64,000 nt of DNA. Source: Rhizobium sp. WYJ-E13. Lineage in GTDB: Bacteria; Pseudomonadota; Alphaproteobacteria; Rhizobiales; Rhizobiaceae. Shown here in pieces: positions 1-8,606 of the stretch. The position numbers and the translations under genes are program-made. A model generated the notes under the pieces. It was not told the origin of the DNA. It saw only the letters and a program-made list of their open reading frames with translations, and made no database searches. The stretch covers positions 682,001 through 746,000 of the forward strand of contig NZ_CP076853.1 of the NCBI RefSeq assembly GCF_018987265.1, read 5' to 3'. How positions within the stretch are numbered: position 1 is the stretch's first letter; each line of letters opens with the position of its first letter.

Positions 1-2
1 TC

Positions 3-1196
3 TTCCGCTCGGCCATCGCCGTCTTCGTGGTCGGCTCCATCCTCTGTGCCTTCGCGCCCACCTTGCCGTTCCTCGTGCTCGCCCGCCTGCTGCAGGGCAT
101 CGGCGGCGCCATGATGATGCCCGTCGGTCGTCTGGTGCTGATGCGCAGCGTCGACCGCAAGGATATGGTCAGCGCCATGTCCTGGCTCCTGGTGCCGGCG
201 CTGATCGGCCCGATCGTCGGCCCGCCGCTCGGCGGCTTCATCGTCACCTATCTCGACTGGCGCTGGATCTTCTACATCAACGTGCCGATCGGCATCATCG
301 GCATGATCTTCGTCTCGATCTACATCGACGAGGTGAAGGGCAAGGCTGCCGGCCCCTTCGACACGATCGGCTTCATCCTGTCGGGCATCTCGCTCGGCTC
401 GCTGCTCTTCGGTTTCGAACTGTCGAGCCATGAGGGGCGGGGCTCGCTCGCGATCTTCCTCATCGCGATCGGCCTGCTTTTCGGCATCGCTTATCTCCGC
501 CATGCCCGCAAGCATCCGGCCCCGATCATGGATTTCTCGCTGATGAAGGTGCCGAGCTTCGGCACCTCTGTTATCGCCGGCTCGCTGACGCGCATTACCC
601 AGGGCGCGCAGCCTTTCCTGCTGCCGCTGCTCTTTCAGATCGGCTTCGGTCTTTCGGCTGCCGCGGCGGGCCAGATCGTCATTTCCACCGCGCTTGGCGC
701 GCTTTTCATGAAGCCGCTGGCGCGAGCCGTCTTCCGCCGCGTCGGCTTCCGCCGAAGCCTTGTTATCAACGGCATTCTCGGCACCATCGGCTACGGCCTC
801 TGCGCCGCCTTCCGTCCGGATTGGCCGATGCCGCTGATCTTCATCGCGCTGGTGCTCAGCGCCTTCTTCATGTCGTTCCAGTTCACGGCCTACAATACCA
901 TCGCCTATGATGAAATCGGCCAGGACCGGATGAGTTCGGCCACGAGCTTCTACACGACCTTCCAGCAACTGATGCTGTCGCTCGGCATCTGCATCGGCGC
1001 GCTGGCGCTGCACGGCTCGATGGCCTTCAACGGCGTCGAAACGCCTGAGCTTGGGGATTTCTCCACGGCCTTCATCATCGTCGCCTTGATCTCGATCTGC
1101 GCCACGTTCTGGAACCTGCGCTTTTCGCCGACTGCCGGCGAGGAGATCAGCGGCTACAGGAGCAAACAGACGAAAGGCGCCGCAGCCGGAAGCTGA
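3..1196 (+). CDS. MFS drug exporter, DHA2 (EmrB/QacA) type, 5' end outside the window
   Basis: The frame is open from base 3 with no start, so the N-terminus lies upstream; 397 codons remain. The protein is strongly hydrophobic with about ten visible membrane segments. LLQGIGGAMMMPVGR early on and the GPPLGGF / DWRWIFYINVPIG stretch match the conserved proton-antiport and loop motifs of 14-helix DHA2 exporters. It should be an inner-membrane proton-driven efflux pump for hydrophobic or toxic compounds; the substrate cannot be told from sequence. The partner membrane-fusion protein, if any, would be upstream. The stop codon sits in the loop of a hairpin that looks like its terminator. The family assignment is firm, the substrate unknown. 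Confidence 0.9.
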   Translation, partial: FRSAIAVFVVGSILCAFAPTLPFLVLARLLQGIGGAMMMPVGRLVLMRSVDRKDMVSAMSWLLVPALIGPIVGPPLGGFIVTYLDWRWIFYINVPIGIIGMIFVSIYIDEVKGKAAGPFDTIGFILSGISLGSLLFGFELSSHEGRGSLAIFLIAIGLLFGIAYLRHARKHPAPIMDFSLMKVPSFGTSVIAGSLTRITQGAQPFLLPLLFQIGFGLSAAAAGQIVISTALGALFMKPLARAVFRRVGFRRSLVINGILGTIGYGLCAAFRPDWPMPLIFIALVLSAFFMSFQFTAYNTIAYDEIGQDRMSSATSFYTTFQQLMLSLGICIGALALHGSMAFNGVETPELGDFSTAFIIVALISICATFWNLRFSPTAGEEISGYRSKQTKGAAAGS

Positions 1197-1212
1197 GGCG
1201 CCTTTCCTTCGT
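1173..1212 (+). terminator. Rho-independent terminator overlapping the MFS gene end
   Basis: AAAGGCGCC (1173-1181) pairs perfectly with GGCGCCTTT (1197-1205), a 9-bp stem with a 15-base loop containing the MFS stop codon, followed by the pyrimidine-rich CCTTC. The A-run on the left side could make it work for the minus-strand gene ending at 1212 as well. Confidence 0.6.
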
Positions 1213-1448
1213 CAAAGGCCGACGGGTCCCCGCAATCGCCTGCGCCACAAAAGGCGCCACTTGCGTTGGTCCGCCTGAAGTCCGTAGGCCATGCGGCCGT
1301 CGAGGCCCTCGAAAGCTGCAAGATCCATATCCTGCAGAGCCACCTCAACGACTGTCTCCGTATCGGCTTGCGTCCTTCGCCCTGCGATCGCAAGCCACAA
1401 ATCGCGCCAGCTGCGCTGGCGCATCATTGCCCCAACCATGCTTATCAT
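1212..1448 (-). CDS. small hypothetical protein (78 aa)
   Basis: This frame begins with an ATG 20 bases after the stop of the homocysteine methyltransferase gene, with GAGGGCAGG just upstream as a Shine-Dalgarno region. The product is 78 residues: a hydrophobic/amphipathic start (MMRQRSWRDLWLAIAGRR), an acidic middle, and a strongly basic end rich in Arg and Trp. No family is recognised. The same-strand position and tight spacing suggest it is the last gene of the methyltransferase transcript. It could also be a chance frame in GC-rich DNA, so the call is tentative. Confidence 0.4.
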   Translation of the reverse strand: MISMVGAMMRQRSWRDLWLAIAGRRTQADTETVVEVALQDMDLAAFEGLDGRMAYGLQADQRKWRLLWRRRLRGPVGL

Positions 1449-1467
1449 CCTGCCCTCGCTCGCGCCC

Positions 1468-2415
1468 TTACGCCGCCTGGGGCAGGCATGCCTCGCAGAT
1501 CGCTGCGACATGCCGGTGGTCGGTGCCGCAGCAGCCGCCGAGCACGCGTATCTGCGGCATGCGGCGAAGCAGGCTGCGATAGCGCCGGCCGAGATCATCA
1601 GGATCGCCGGCATCCAGCGTGTCGCTGTTATCGAGCTGCTCGTGGCTCATGGTCGAGGCATTGGCGCGGATACCCGCAATACGCTTCACCCAGGCGCTGC
1701 CGTGATCAAGCGCGGCTTCGAAATGCGTCGGGTGCGCGCAGTTGATCATGTAATAGGCCGCAGACCCGCCCGTCGCCGCGTCCGTTGTCTCGATCGCATC
1801 CTGAATGCTGCGGCCGGTCATCAGCCTGCCATCCGTCTCCAGCGTGAAGGAGATGGCGCAAGGCATGCCGAGCGCCTTGGCCGCACGCGCGATGCCGATC
1901 GCCTCGTCGACATTGGTCAGCGTGAAGGCGGCGACCATGTCCGCCTCAGTGCCGGCGAAAGTGCCGATCTGGAAGGCGTGGTAATCCTCCGCCTCGTCCG
2001 CACTCATTGTGCCCGCCTTGTAGCCGTCGCCACGCGGACCGATGGCGCCGCTGATGACGATGGGCTGTTCCGGCCGCTCGTAGGTGCTGCGCAAACCGAT
2101 GAGCAGGTCGACCGCCTGCTGGTTTGCCGCCTGCAGGGCTTCGGTCGTGTAGCCGAGCTTCCGACCCCAGTCGGGATTGGCGCGCCATGTGGCGGTGTCG
2201 AGCACGAAGCCCGTGCCGTGCCTGCGGGCAATATCCAGATAGCGGCGATAGTAATTCTTCGTGCGCTCACGGCCGTCTTCGGAAGCCAGCAATACGAAGG
2301 AGGCGAAATGTGGAAGATCAATGCCTTCATGGAAGATCATCGTGGTTTCCATGCCGCCATCGCTAATGAAGATGCCGCCATTTATCTGCGGTAGCTCATG
2401 CCTGTACTTTGCCAT
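1468..2415 (-). CDS. homocysteine S-methyltransferase family protein
   Basis: 315 residues when started at the ATG preceded by GGAGAGG; a longer open frame exists upstream but lacks family similarity. The protein covers one S-methyltransferase (TIM-barrel) domain. The zinc ligands are visible as a Cys in MINCAHP and the paired Cys in GGCCGT near the C-terminus; ISDGGMETT lies near the N-terminus. The family moves a methyl group from S-methylmethionine, betaine-type or related donors to homocysteine to give methionine in the cytoplasm. The size fits the stand-alone MmuM type rather than cobalamin MetH. It is divergent from a TetR gene whose operator lies between them, so it is a likely target of that regulator. 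Confidence 0.88.
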   Translation of the reverse strand: MAKYRHELPQINGGIFISDGGMETTMIFHEGIDLPHFASFVLLASEDGRERTKNYYRRYLDIARRHGTGFVLDTATWRANPDWGRKLGYTTEALQAANQQAVDLLIGLRSTYERPEQPIVISGAIGPRGDGYKAGTMSADEAEDYHAFQIGTFAGTEADMVAAFTLTNVDEAIGIARAAKALGMPCAISFTLETDGRLMTGRSIQDAIETTDAATGGSAAYYMINCAHPTHFEAALDHGSAWVKRIAGIRANASTMSHEQLDNSDTLDAGDPDDLGRRYRSLLRRMPQIRVLGGCCGTDHRHVAAICEACLPQAA

Positions 2416-2608
2416 TGTGATGCCTCTCCAATCGTGGCGCCTGAGATGACTGCCATCGATGGTGATGTTCTGACGCTTATTCGGCTGCCAAACTAAGCGA
2501 CTTGCGGTATACTGCAGAGCGTTTCGAATTTTGCGGATTGAAATCAATCCCTTGCACGGGCCGCTGCTGCCGGGCGCGCAAGCAGGTCCGATCCTGTTGC
2601 ACTGAAAA

Positions 2609-2625
2609 CTGTACCGTGGGTACAG
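2609..2625. promoter_or_regulatory. 17-bp perfect palindrome, likely TetR operator
   Basis: CTGTACC-GTG-GGTACAG is a perfect 7+3+7 inverted repeat ending 11 bases before the tetR start codon and immediately before its ribosome binding site. The size and place fit autorepression by the TetR protein, with possible control of the divergent methyltransferase gene as well. Confidence 0.65.
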
Positions 2626-2635
2626 GAGGGGGCAT

Positions 2636-3316
2636 ATGCGAAAGGGCCAGGAAACACGGAATCGCATCCTTGATGTGGCGGAAGCAGCGGTCTTGCAGAA
2701 GGGCTTCGGCGGCACCTCCATCGAGGAACTGATCGTCGAAACCGGCATCACCAAAAGCGGGTTCTTCTACCACTTCAAGGACAAGAACGAGCTCGCAAAA
2801 GCGCTGCTCAACCGCTACATCGAAAACGACGAACGCATCTATGATGAGATCTTCAGCCGTGCGCGCGATCTGATGGACGATCCGCTGCAGTCCTTCCTGC
2901 TGGGCCTGAAACTGCTCTCCGAACTGCTGGCCGACCTGCCGAACGGCCATCCCGGCTGCCTCGTGGCGACCGTCTGCTATTACGAGCGGCTCTTCGACCG
3001 CGAGATCCAGGAGACCAACCGCAACGCCGTGCTCGCCTGGCGCCGCCGCTTCGGCCGCATGTTCCGTGAAATCATGGAGGTCTATACGCCGCGCGAGCCC
3101 GTCGATGTCGACCAGCTTGCCGACATGGTTTCCTCGGTGCTGGAAGGCGGCATCGTTCTCTCCAAGACGCTGAAGGAGCCGAACACGCTTTCCGAACAGG
3201 TGCTGATGCTGCGCACCTTCGTCAAGATGCTGTTCCTGCCGGCCATCGAGTCGCCCCTCGTAGCCGTCAGGCGCGACCGGATCTATGGCACAGCCGGCGA
3301 CAGCGAGCAGCTGTAG
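2636..3316 (+). CDS. TetR/AcrR family transcriptional regulator
   Basis: 226 residues with AGGAGGGGG just before the ATG. Residues about 4-50 form a TetR helix-turn-helix: ETRNRILDVAEAAVLQKGF, then TSIEELIVETGITKSGFFYHF, which is the typical recognition-helix sequence. The remaining helical part is the ligand-binding and dimer domain. A 17-bp palindrome sits just upstream and is the obvious own operator. Neighbours are the divergent homocysteine methyltransferase and a downstream SDR separated by 88 bases. The ligand is unknown; related repressors respond to small toxic or electrophilic compounds, but nothing in the sequence fixes that. Confidence 0.92.
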   Translation: MRKGQETRNRILDVAEAAVLQKGFGGTSIEELIVETGITKSGFFYHFKDKNELAKALLNRYIENDERIYDEIFSRARDLMDDPLQSFLLGLKLLSELLADLPNGHPGCLVATVCYYERLFDREIQETNRNAVLAWRRRFGRMFREIMEVYTPREPVDVDQLADMVSSVLEGGIVLSKTLKEPNTLSEQVLMLRTFVKMLFLPAIESPLVAVRRDRIYGTAGDSEQL

Positions 3317-3404
3317 GCAGGCGGTGCCATATCTCTCTCGGCAGGGAACCGATAGGTGCCTGCGCTGTTATGTTCGGCAGCGCAAACCGAAGGGAGAGCA
3401 CGCA

Positions 3405-4310
3405 ATGGACAACCCCGTCACCAACGATAAGACCTTCAACGATCCGCGTGGCAAATTTCCAAAGCCGCCCTTTCCGTCGCAGACTCAGCCCTTTCCGGGG
3501 CTGGCCCGCGACATGGAGCCGAGGCCTGACCATGGCGAGACGAGTTATCGGGGCAGTGGCCGTCTCAAGGGTCGCAAGGCGCTGATCACCGGCGGCGATT
3601 CGGGCATGGGTCGCGCCGCGGCAATTGCCTATGCCCGCGAAGGGGCCGATGTAGCAATCAGCTATCTTCCGGATGAGGAGCCCGATGCCCGGGAGGTGAT
3701 CGAGCTGATTAAAAAGGAAGGGCGTATCGGCGTCGCACTTCCCGGCGATCTCAGGGATGAAGACTATTGCCGGAAGATCGTCGCCGAAGCCGTGCGTCAG
3801 CTCGGTGGACTTGATATTCTCGTCAACAATGCCGGACGCCAACAGCAGCGTCAGTCGCTTGCCGATATCTCCAGCGAAGATTTCGATGCAACGATGAAGA
3901 CCAATATCTATGCGATGTTCTGGCTGACAAAAGCGGCTTTGCCTCACTTGCGCGAAGGATCGGCGATCATCCAGACGACGTCGGAACAGGCCTATGACCC
4001 CTCGGCCAATCTGGTCGACTACGCCATGACCAAGGCGGCGATGATGAATTTCACCAAATCGATGGCCAAGCAGCTGGGGCCGAAAGGCATCCGTGTGAAC
4101 GGTGTCGCGCCCGGCCCGATCTGGACGCCACTGCAGGTGAGCGGCGGCCAGACGCAGGAAAAACTGGTCAAGTTCGGCGGCAATACGCCGCTCGGACGGC
4201 CCGGCCAGCCGGCCGAACTCGCCTCGATCTATGTGCAACTTGCCGCTGCCGATGCGAGCTATGCCACCGGTCAGATCTATGGTGCAGCAGGCGGCAGCGG
4301 GCAGCCTTAG
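3405..4310 (+). CDS. SDR family oxidoreductase (GSP39/YhdF-like)
   Basis: 301 residues from the ATG behind AGGGAGAG. After an N-terminal extension rich in Pro (about 45 residues, with FPKPPFPSQTQPFPG) comes a classical SDR Rossmann fold: TGGDSGMG nucleotide loop, NNAG, and catalytic Tyr/Lys in DYAMTKAA. The extension plus this core is characteristic of the general-stress group (B. subtilis YdaD/YhdF-like) that uses NAD(P) on sugar or alcohol substrates. Its stop overlaps the stop of the convergent DUF1697 gene by two bases. The substrate is not predictable. Confidence 0.9.
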   Translation: MDNPVTNDKTFNDPRGKFPKPPFPSQTQPFPGLARDMEPRPDHGETSYRGSGRLKGRKALITGGDSGMGRAAAIAYAREGADVAISYLPDEEPDAREVIELIKKEGRIGVALPGDLRDEDYCRKIVAEAVRQLGGLDILVNNAGRQQQRQSLADISSEDFDATMKTNIYAMFWLTKAALPHLREGSAIIQTTSEQAYDPSANLVDYAMTKAAMMNFTKSMAKQLGPKGIRVNGVAPGPIWTPLQVSGGQTQEKLVKFGGNTPLGRPGQPAELASIYVQLAAADASYATGQIYGAAGGSGQP

Positions 4311-4828
4311 TTGTTTTCCATCTCAGCCGCCATGTCGGCGAGCTTGCGCACGGTGTTGAGGTTGCGGGAGGTCCCGGGCTTCAGCGCCGGCAGCTTCAGC
4401 TTCGAGCGGCCGGAGCCGATGGGATAGTGCACATAGATCTCGCGCCCGGCAAGCTTCGCTTCTTCACCATCCGGTGCCACCATCTTGTCAAGCGCATCGG
4501 AGGCGGCTGCCTCCGGCAGGAAATAGACCAGCAGAAAATTGGGCTTGGCCTCGGGGAAGGGCGCCTTGGCGACGATGCCGTCGATCTCCTTGCGGCCGCG
4601 TACCATCACGCCCGGCCGCCTGCCCATCTTTTTCCCGAGAGCCGCGTCGAGCTTCTCCTCGACCGCCTTTTCGGCCTCATCCGAGCGAAACAGCACATTG
4701 CCGCTCTGGATGTATGTCCTCACATCGGCAAAGCCGAGCTCTTCACAGAGCGCCTTCAATTCGGTCATCGGCAGGGAGCCTGTGCCGCCCACATTCACGG
4801 CGCGAAGCAGGGCGATATAGACGGCCAT
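4307..4828 (-). CDS. DUF1697 family protein
   Basis: 173 residues, starting at the ATG that has GGGGAGAG upstream; an upstream in-frame ATG would add 16 residues without family support. The MAVYIALLRAVNVGG start, RTYIQSGNVLF and the C-terminal SRNLNTVRKLADMA are the hallmark blocks of DUF1697, a family of small soluble proteins of unknown function. It follows the oligopeptidase B gene by about 50 bases on the same strand and may be cotranscribed. The family call is firm; no biochemical role can be claimed. Confidence 0.85.
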   Translation of the reverse strand: MAVYIALLRAVNVGGTGSLPMTELKALCEELGFADVRTYIQSGNVLFRSDEAEKAVEEKLDAALGKKMGRRPGVMVRGRKEIDGIVAKAPFPEAKPNFLLVYFLPEAAASDALDKMVAPDGEEAKLAGREIYVHYPIGSGRSKLKLPALKPGTSRNLNTVRKLADMAAEMENN

Positions 4829-4879
4829 TTCTCTCTCCCCTGATGATGTGGCGCGCACGCCGCGCGCCACATCCAATCC

Positions 4880-6988
4880 TCACATCTTGCCTGCCACCTT
4901 GATCGCAAACGCATATTCGAACGCGATCTCTTCCAATCGCTGGAAGCGGCCGGAGGCGCCGCCGTGGCCGGCGTCCATATTGGTCTTGAGCAGAATGGGC
5001 GCCACGCCTGTCGTCTTCTCACGCAGCTTCGCGACCCACTTGGCTGGCTCCCAATAGGTGACGCGCGGATCCGTCAGGCCGCCGAGCGCCAGGATCGGCG
5101 GATAGGGCTTAGCGCCGACATTGTCATAGGGCGAATACGCGGCGATCTGTTCGTATTCTTCGCGGCTTTCGATCGGGTTGCCCCATTCCGGCCATTCCGG
5201 CGGAGTGAGAGGCAGCGTGTCGTCGAGCATGGTGTTCAAGACGTCGACGAAGGGAACGGCGGCGATGATGCCGGCGAATTTCTCCGGCGCCATGTTGGCG
5301 ACCGCACCCATCAGCATGCCGCCGGCCGATCCGCCCTCGGCGATAATGTTCGCGTAAGACGTGAACTTCTCCTGCTTCAGATAGTCAGCGGCAGCGATGA
5401 AGTCCTTGAATGTGTTGGTCTTCTTGTCCATCTTGCCGTCTTCGTACCAGGCAAAGCCCTTGTCCTTGCCGCCGCGGATATGGGCAATGGCATAGACGAA
5501 GCCGCGATCGGCGAGTGACAGGCAGTTGGTGTTGAAGCCGGCCGGAATGGTGATGCCATAGGCGCCGTATCCGTAAAGCAGGCAGGGTGCCGTGCCGTCG
5601 AGCGGTGTGTCTTTGCGATAGAGCAGGGTGACCGGCACCTTTTCGCCATCCCATGCCGGCGCGAAGACGCGGCGGGTGACATAGTCGTCAGGATCGTGGC
5701 CCGAGGGCACTTCTTGAGTCTTCAAGAGCGTGCGCTCGCGCGTGACCATGTTGTAGTCGTAGAGCTGCGAGGGCGTCGTCATCGAGGAATAGGAGAAGCG
5801 GATGACGTCGGTGTCATATTCCGCGGCACCCGAAAGGCCGAGCGAATAGGCTTCCTCGTCGAAGGCGATCGCATGTTCCTCGCCGGTGCGGCGATCACGG
5901 ATCATGATCTGCGGCAGGCCGTCCTTGCGCTCCAGCCACAGCAGGTGGCGGGCATAGGCCATATGGCTGATGATGAGCGTGCCCGGCTTGTGCGGCACGA
6001 CCTCGCGCCAGTTTTCCTTGCCCGGCTTGTCAACCGGCGTTTCCATGATCTTGAAATCCTTGGCGCCGCCGTCGTTGGTGAGGATGTAGAAGACGTCACC
6101 GCCTTCCGTCAGCGAATATTCGATGCCTTCCTCGCGCACGGCGACCAGCTTCGGCTCGGCCGTCAGATCCTTGGTCGAGAGCAGTCGATATTCGCTGGTC
6201 TCGTGGTCGTGGATGTCGATATAGATGAAGTCGTCGAGCAGCGAACCACCGACGCCCATGAAGAAGCCGGCATCCTCTTCCTCGTAAACCAGGCGGTCTT
6301 CGCTCTGCGGCGTGCCGATGACATGGTGGAAAACCTTCGACGGGCGGTGGTTCTCGTCGAGCGCCGAATAGAAGAAGCTCTTCCCATCGGGCGCCCAAAC
6401 CCCGCCGCCACCGGTATTCTCGATCACGTCGGACAGGTCTTCGAGGGTCGAAAGATCGCGAACCCTCAGCGTGAAGAATTCCGAACCCTTGTCGTCATAG
6501 CCCCAGATGCCGCGGCTGTGGTCGGTGCAATGGTCGAGTCCGGCAAGGCGAAAATAAGCCTTGCCGGCGGCTTCCTTGTCGCCGTCGAGCAGGATGGCGC
6601 GGATCGTCTCGTCCTTCACGTCGCCATCGCGCGGGATGCGGAAATAGCGCGGCTGCTCGCCGCCTGTCACGTAGGACGTGCCATAGGCATAGGCTCCGTC
6701 CTTCGTCGGCACGGAGCTGTCGTCTTCCTTGATGCGTCCGCGCATCTCGGCAAACAGCGTCTTCTGCAGCGGCTTGGTGTCTTCCATCGCCGCGTTCATG
6801 TAGCCGTTTTCAGCTTCCAGATGGGCACGGATATCCGGGTCGAGGATGGAGGGATCCTTGAACATGGCCTGCCAGTTGTCGGCCCGTAGCCAGGCATAAT
6901 CGTCGGTGCGCGTTATGCCGTGCCGCGTATCGGATATGGGTCTTTTTTCAGCGGCGGGCGGGGTCGGCAGGTTCTTGAAAGCGGTCAA
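4880..6988 (-). CDS. ptrB: oligopeptidase B (protease II), S9A family
   Basis: 702 residues from a TTG start preceded by GGAG; a second TTG 21 codons upstream is open but has no ribosome site. An N-terminal seven-bladed propeller domain (roughly residues 20-400) is followed by an alpha/beta-hydrolase domain. The catalytic Ser is in GGSAGGML, Asp in LTDPRVTYWEPAKW and His in DAGHGGASG. The enzyme is a cytoplasmic serine peptidase that cuts small peptides after Lys or Arg. The length matches the family norm. The use of TTG is the only oddity. It is likely the first gene of a transcript that includes DUF1697. Confidence 0.93.
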   Translation of the reverse strand: MTAFKNLPTPPAAEKRPISDTRHGITRTDDYAWLRADNWQAMFKDPSILDPDIRAHLEAENGYMNAAMEDTKPLQKTLFAEMRGRIKEDDSSVPTKDGAYAYGTSYVTGGEQPRYFRIPRDGDVKDETIRAILLDGDKEAAGKAYFRLAGLDHCTDHSRGIWGYDDKGSEFFTLRVRDLSTLEDLSDVIENTGGGGVWAPDGKSFFYSALDENHRPSKVFHHVIGTPQSEDRLVYEEEDAGFFMGVGGSLLDDFIYIDIHDHETSEYRLLSTKDLTAEPKLVAVREEGIEYSLTEGGDVFYILTNDGGAKDFKIMETPVDKPGKENWREVVPHKPGTLIISHMAYARHLLWLERKDGLPQIMIRDRRTGEEHAIAFDEEAYSLGLSGAAEYDTDVIRFSYSSMTTPSQLYDYNMVTRERTLLKTQEVPSGHDPDDYVTRRVFAPAWDGEKVPVTLLYRKDTPLDGTAPCLLYGYGAYGITIPAGFNTNCLSLADRGFVYAIAHIRGGKDKGFAWYEDGKMDKKTNTFKDFIAAADYLKQEKFTSYANIIAEGGSAGGMLMGAVANMAPEKFAGIIAAVPFVDVLNTMLDDTLPLTPPEWPEWGNPIESREEYEQIAAYSPYDNVGAKPYPPILALGGLTDPRVTYWEPAKWVAKLREKTTGVAPILLKTNMDAGHGGASGRFQRLEEIAFEYAFAIKVAGKM

Positions 6989-7220
6989 GGAAAGCTCCGT
7001 AAAGGGCGGTATCGGTGGGCAAGAGATAGAGGTGCTGCAGGTCAGGATCAAGCGTCAGCCGGTGAACCTTATTGAGACAAAATGGCCGGCACGATGCCTT
7101 GATGTCACCACATTGTTTAAGAATGTCCGCTAGCTCTACGCGAAACTTACACTCGCGTCAGGCCACGGCAGGCTGCCGCAGGCGGTATGAAGAATGCATG
7201 ACAGTAAAGGTTTCTCCGCA

Positions 7221-7613
7221 ATGCCGAAACATCTGGTCCTGTTTATGTCGTTTGCTGGCCTTGCCGCCTCGTCCGCCCTTGCAGTCGATCGCGCCATCAA
7301 GAAGCAGCTCGAAAAACTGGATCCGGCCACTCGCCTCGAGCAGAGCTGCGATACCGAAGCCATGAGCCGCATCAACAAGGACGGCACAGGTTTTCGGCCG
7401 GACAAGGTCATCGCCTACACATTCAAGGACCCGATCCCGAGCGACGACCGGCTCGAAGCGCCGGGCGCCGTCTTCCGCAGCAAGGGTGATTGGTACCATC
7501 TGTCCTACACCTGCATCACCGGGCCGCAGCACATCAATGTGCGCGACCTGAAGTACAAGATCGGGGACAAGGTGCCGAAGGATAAGTGGACCAAATATTA
7601 CCTCTACGATTGA
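7221..7613 (+). CDS. DUF930 domain secreted protein
   Basis: 130 residues. The chosen ATG gives a clean signal peptide (about 21 residues, ending ASSALA) and a mature part starting VDRAIKKQLEKLDP; an ATG nine codons upstream is possible. The body with LEQSCDTEAM and WYHLSYTC fits DUF930, a family common in Rhizobiales and of unknown role, and carries a Cys pair that could form a disulfide in the periplasm. It stands alone between two oppositely organised transcripts. Function unknown. Confidence 0.7.
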   Translation: MPKHLVLFMSFAGLAASSALAVDRAIKKQLEKLDPATRLEQSCDTEAMSRINKDGTGFRPDKVIAYTFKDPIPSDDRLEAPGAVFRSKGDWYHLSYTCITGPQHINVRDLKYKIGDKVPKDKWTKYYLYD

Positions 7614-7630
7614 GCTTTTGCCCTTTCGTA

Positions 7631-7653
7631 CTTCTGTGACAGGCACAGGAATG
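7631..7653 (+). repeat. degenerate single arm of the short palindromic repeat seen at 21.6 kb
   Basis: The bases read CTTCTGTGACAGGCACAGG followed by AATG, differing at only a few positions from one arm of the perfect inverted repeat at 21675-21708. The arm is itself a small palindrome around CTGTGNNNNNCACAG. It lies between two genes. Confidence 0.55.
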
Positions 7654-7763
7654 CGCGTAGATTGAGACGCCAGCCGGGCTTCGCCGGGCGGCATCAGGCC
7701 ACATGGCCCGCTTTAAGTCTTTGCTTTAATATCAATTGAAATATCAACCGAATCTGATTGTTC

Positions 7764-8543
7764 ATGAACCATCTTCTTCTTGGCTCTGCACTGCTGCTTG
7801 CCGCCTCGTCGGCATTTGCCGCGGAAGTTCCGCCCGCCGTGCCTGCCCATCCGCCCGCGGCCGCGGGTCTCAAACTGGTCGAGCCGCATCTGCACATCGC
7901 TCGCTCGAACATCGCAGGCCATGCCCGCGTCGCGCTGACCTTTGACGCCTGCATGGGCGATGCCGATGAGCGTATTCTCTCGACGCTCGTCGATGAGCGC
8001 ATCCCCGCGACGATCTTCGTCACCGCCCGCTGGCTGAAGCGCAATCCGAAGGCCGTTGCCGTCTTCCTTCGGAATCCCGATCTCTTCGAGCTGGAAAACC
8101 ACGGCGAAAAGCACATTCCGGCGATCGACAAGCCGGTGCTTGTCTATGGCATCCCATCCGCCGGTTCGCCCGATGCCGTCAGGCAGGAAGTCGAAGGCGG
8201 TGCTGCCGCCATGCTCGCTTCGGGCATTCCGGCGCCCCACTGGTTCCGCGGTTCGACCGCCAAATATGATCTCTCTGCCATCGGCCAGATCCGCGCCATG
8301 GGTTATCGCATCGCCGGCTATTCCGTGAATGGCGACGGCGGCTCGCTGCTCGGCGCTGCAGTGACGGAAAAGCGAATTTCCTCGGCTAGGGATGGCGACG
8401 TCGTCATCTCCCACATCAACCAGCCGACCCATGCGGCAGGCGAGGGTGTCGCCAGGGCGCTCGTCGACCTCAAGGCCAAGGGTACGGAGTTCGTCCGCCT
8501 GCAGGATGTCGCCGATACCGGCGACGACAAGACGACGGAGTAG
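7764..8543 (+). CDS. polysaccharide deacetylase-like exported protein
   Basis: 259 residues from ATG at 7764 (a TTG two codons upstream is the alternative; neither has a strong ribosome site). The first 20 residues are a signal peptide ending SAFA. The NodB-type fold is suggested by LTFDACMG (motif 1, with the second Asp of TFDD replaced by Ala), NHGEKH (metal-binding His-x3-His, motif 2), WFRGSTAKYD (motif 3) and VISHINQP near the end. The enzyme family removes acetyl groups from chitin, peptidoglycan or other polysaccharides. The altered motif 1 means activity should not be assumed. It would act in the periplasm. Confidence 0.8.
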   Translation: MNHLLLGSALLLAASSAFAAEVPPAVPAHPPAAAGLKLVEPHLHIARSNIAGHARVALTFDACMGDADERILSTLVDERIPATIFVTARWLKRNPKAVAVFLRNPDLFELENHGEKHIPAIDKPVLVYGIPSAGSPDAVRQEVEGGAAAMLASGIPAPHWFRGSTAKYDLSAIGQIRAMGYRIAGYSVNGDGGSLLGAAVTEKRISSARDGDVVISHINQPTHAAGEGVARALVDLKAKGTEFVRLQDVADTGDDKTTE

Positions 8544-8606
8544 GGCTGAAGCTTACCTCAGTTCGTCTCCAGTCCGCATCAGTCAATCTTCTATCGTCGC
8601 TGGCGG

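Noticed and set aside
2416..2635. A SAM riboswitch before the homocysteine methyltransferase gene
   Set aside because: I looked for a conserved SAM-II or SAH core and did not see one; only the TetR palindrome stands out.
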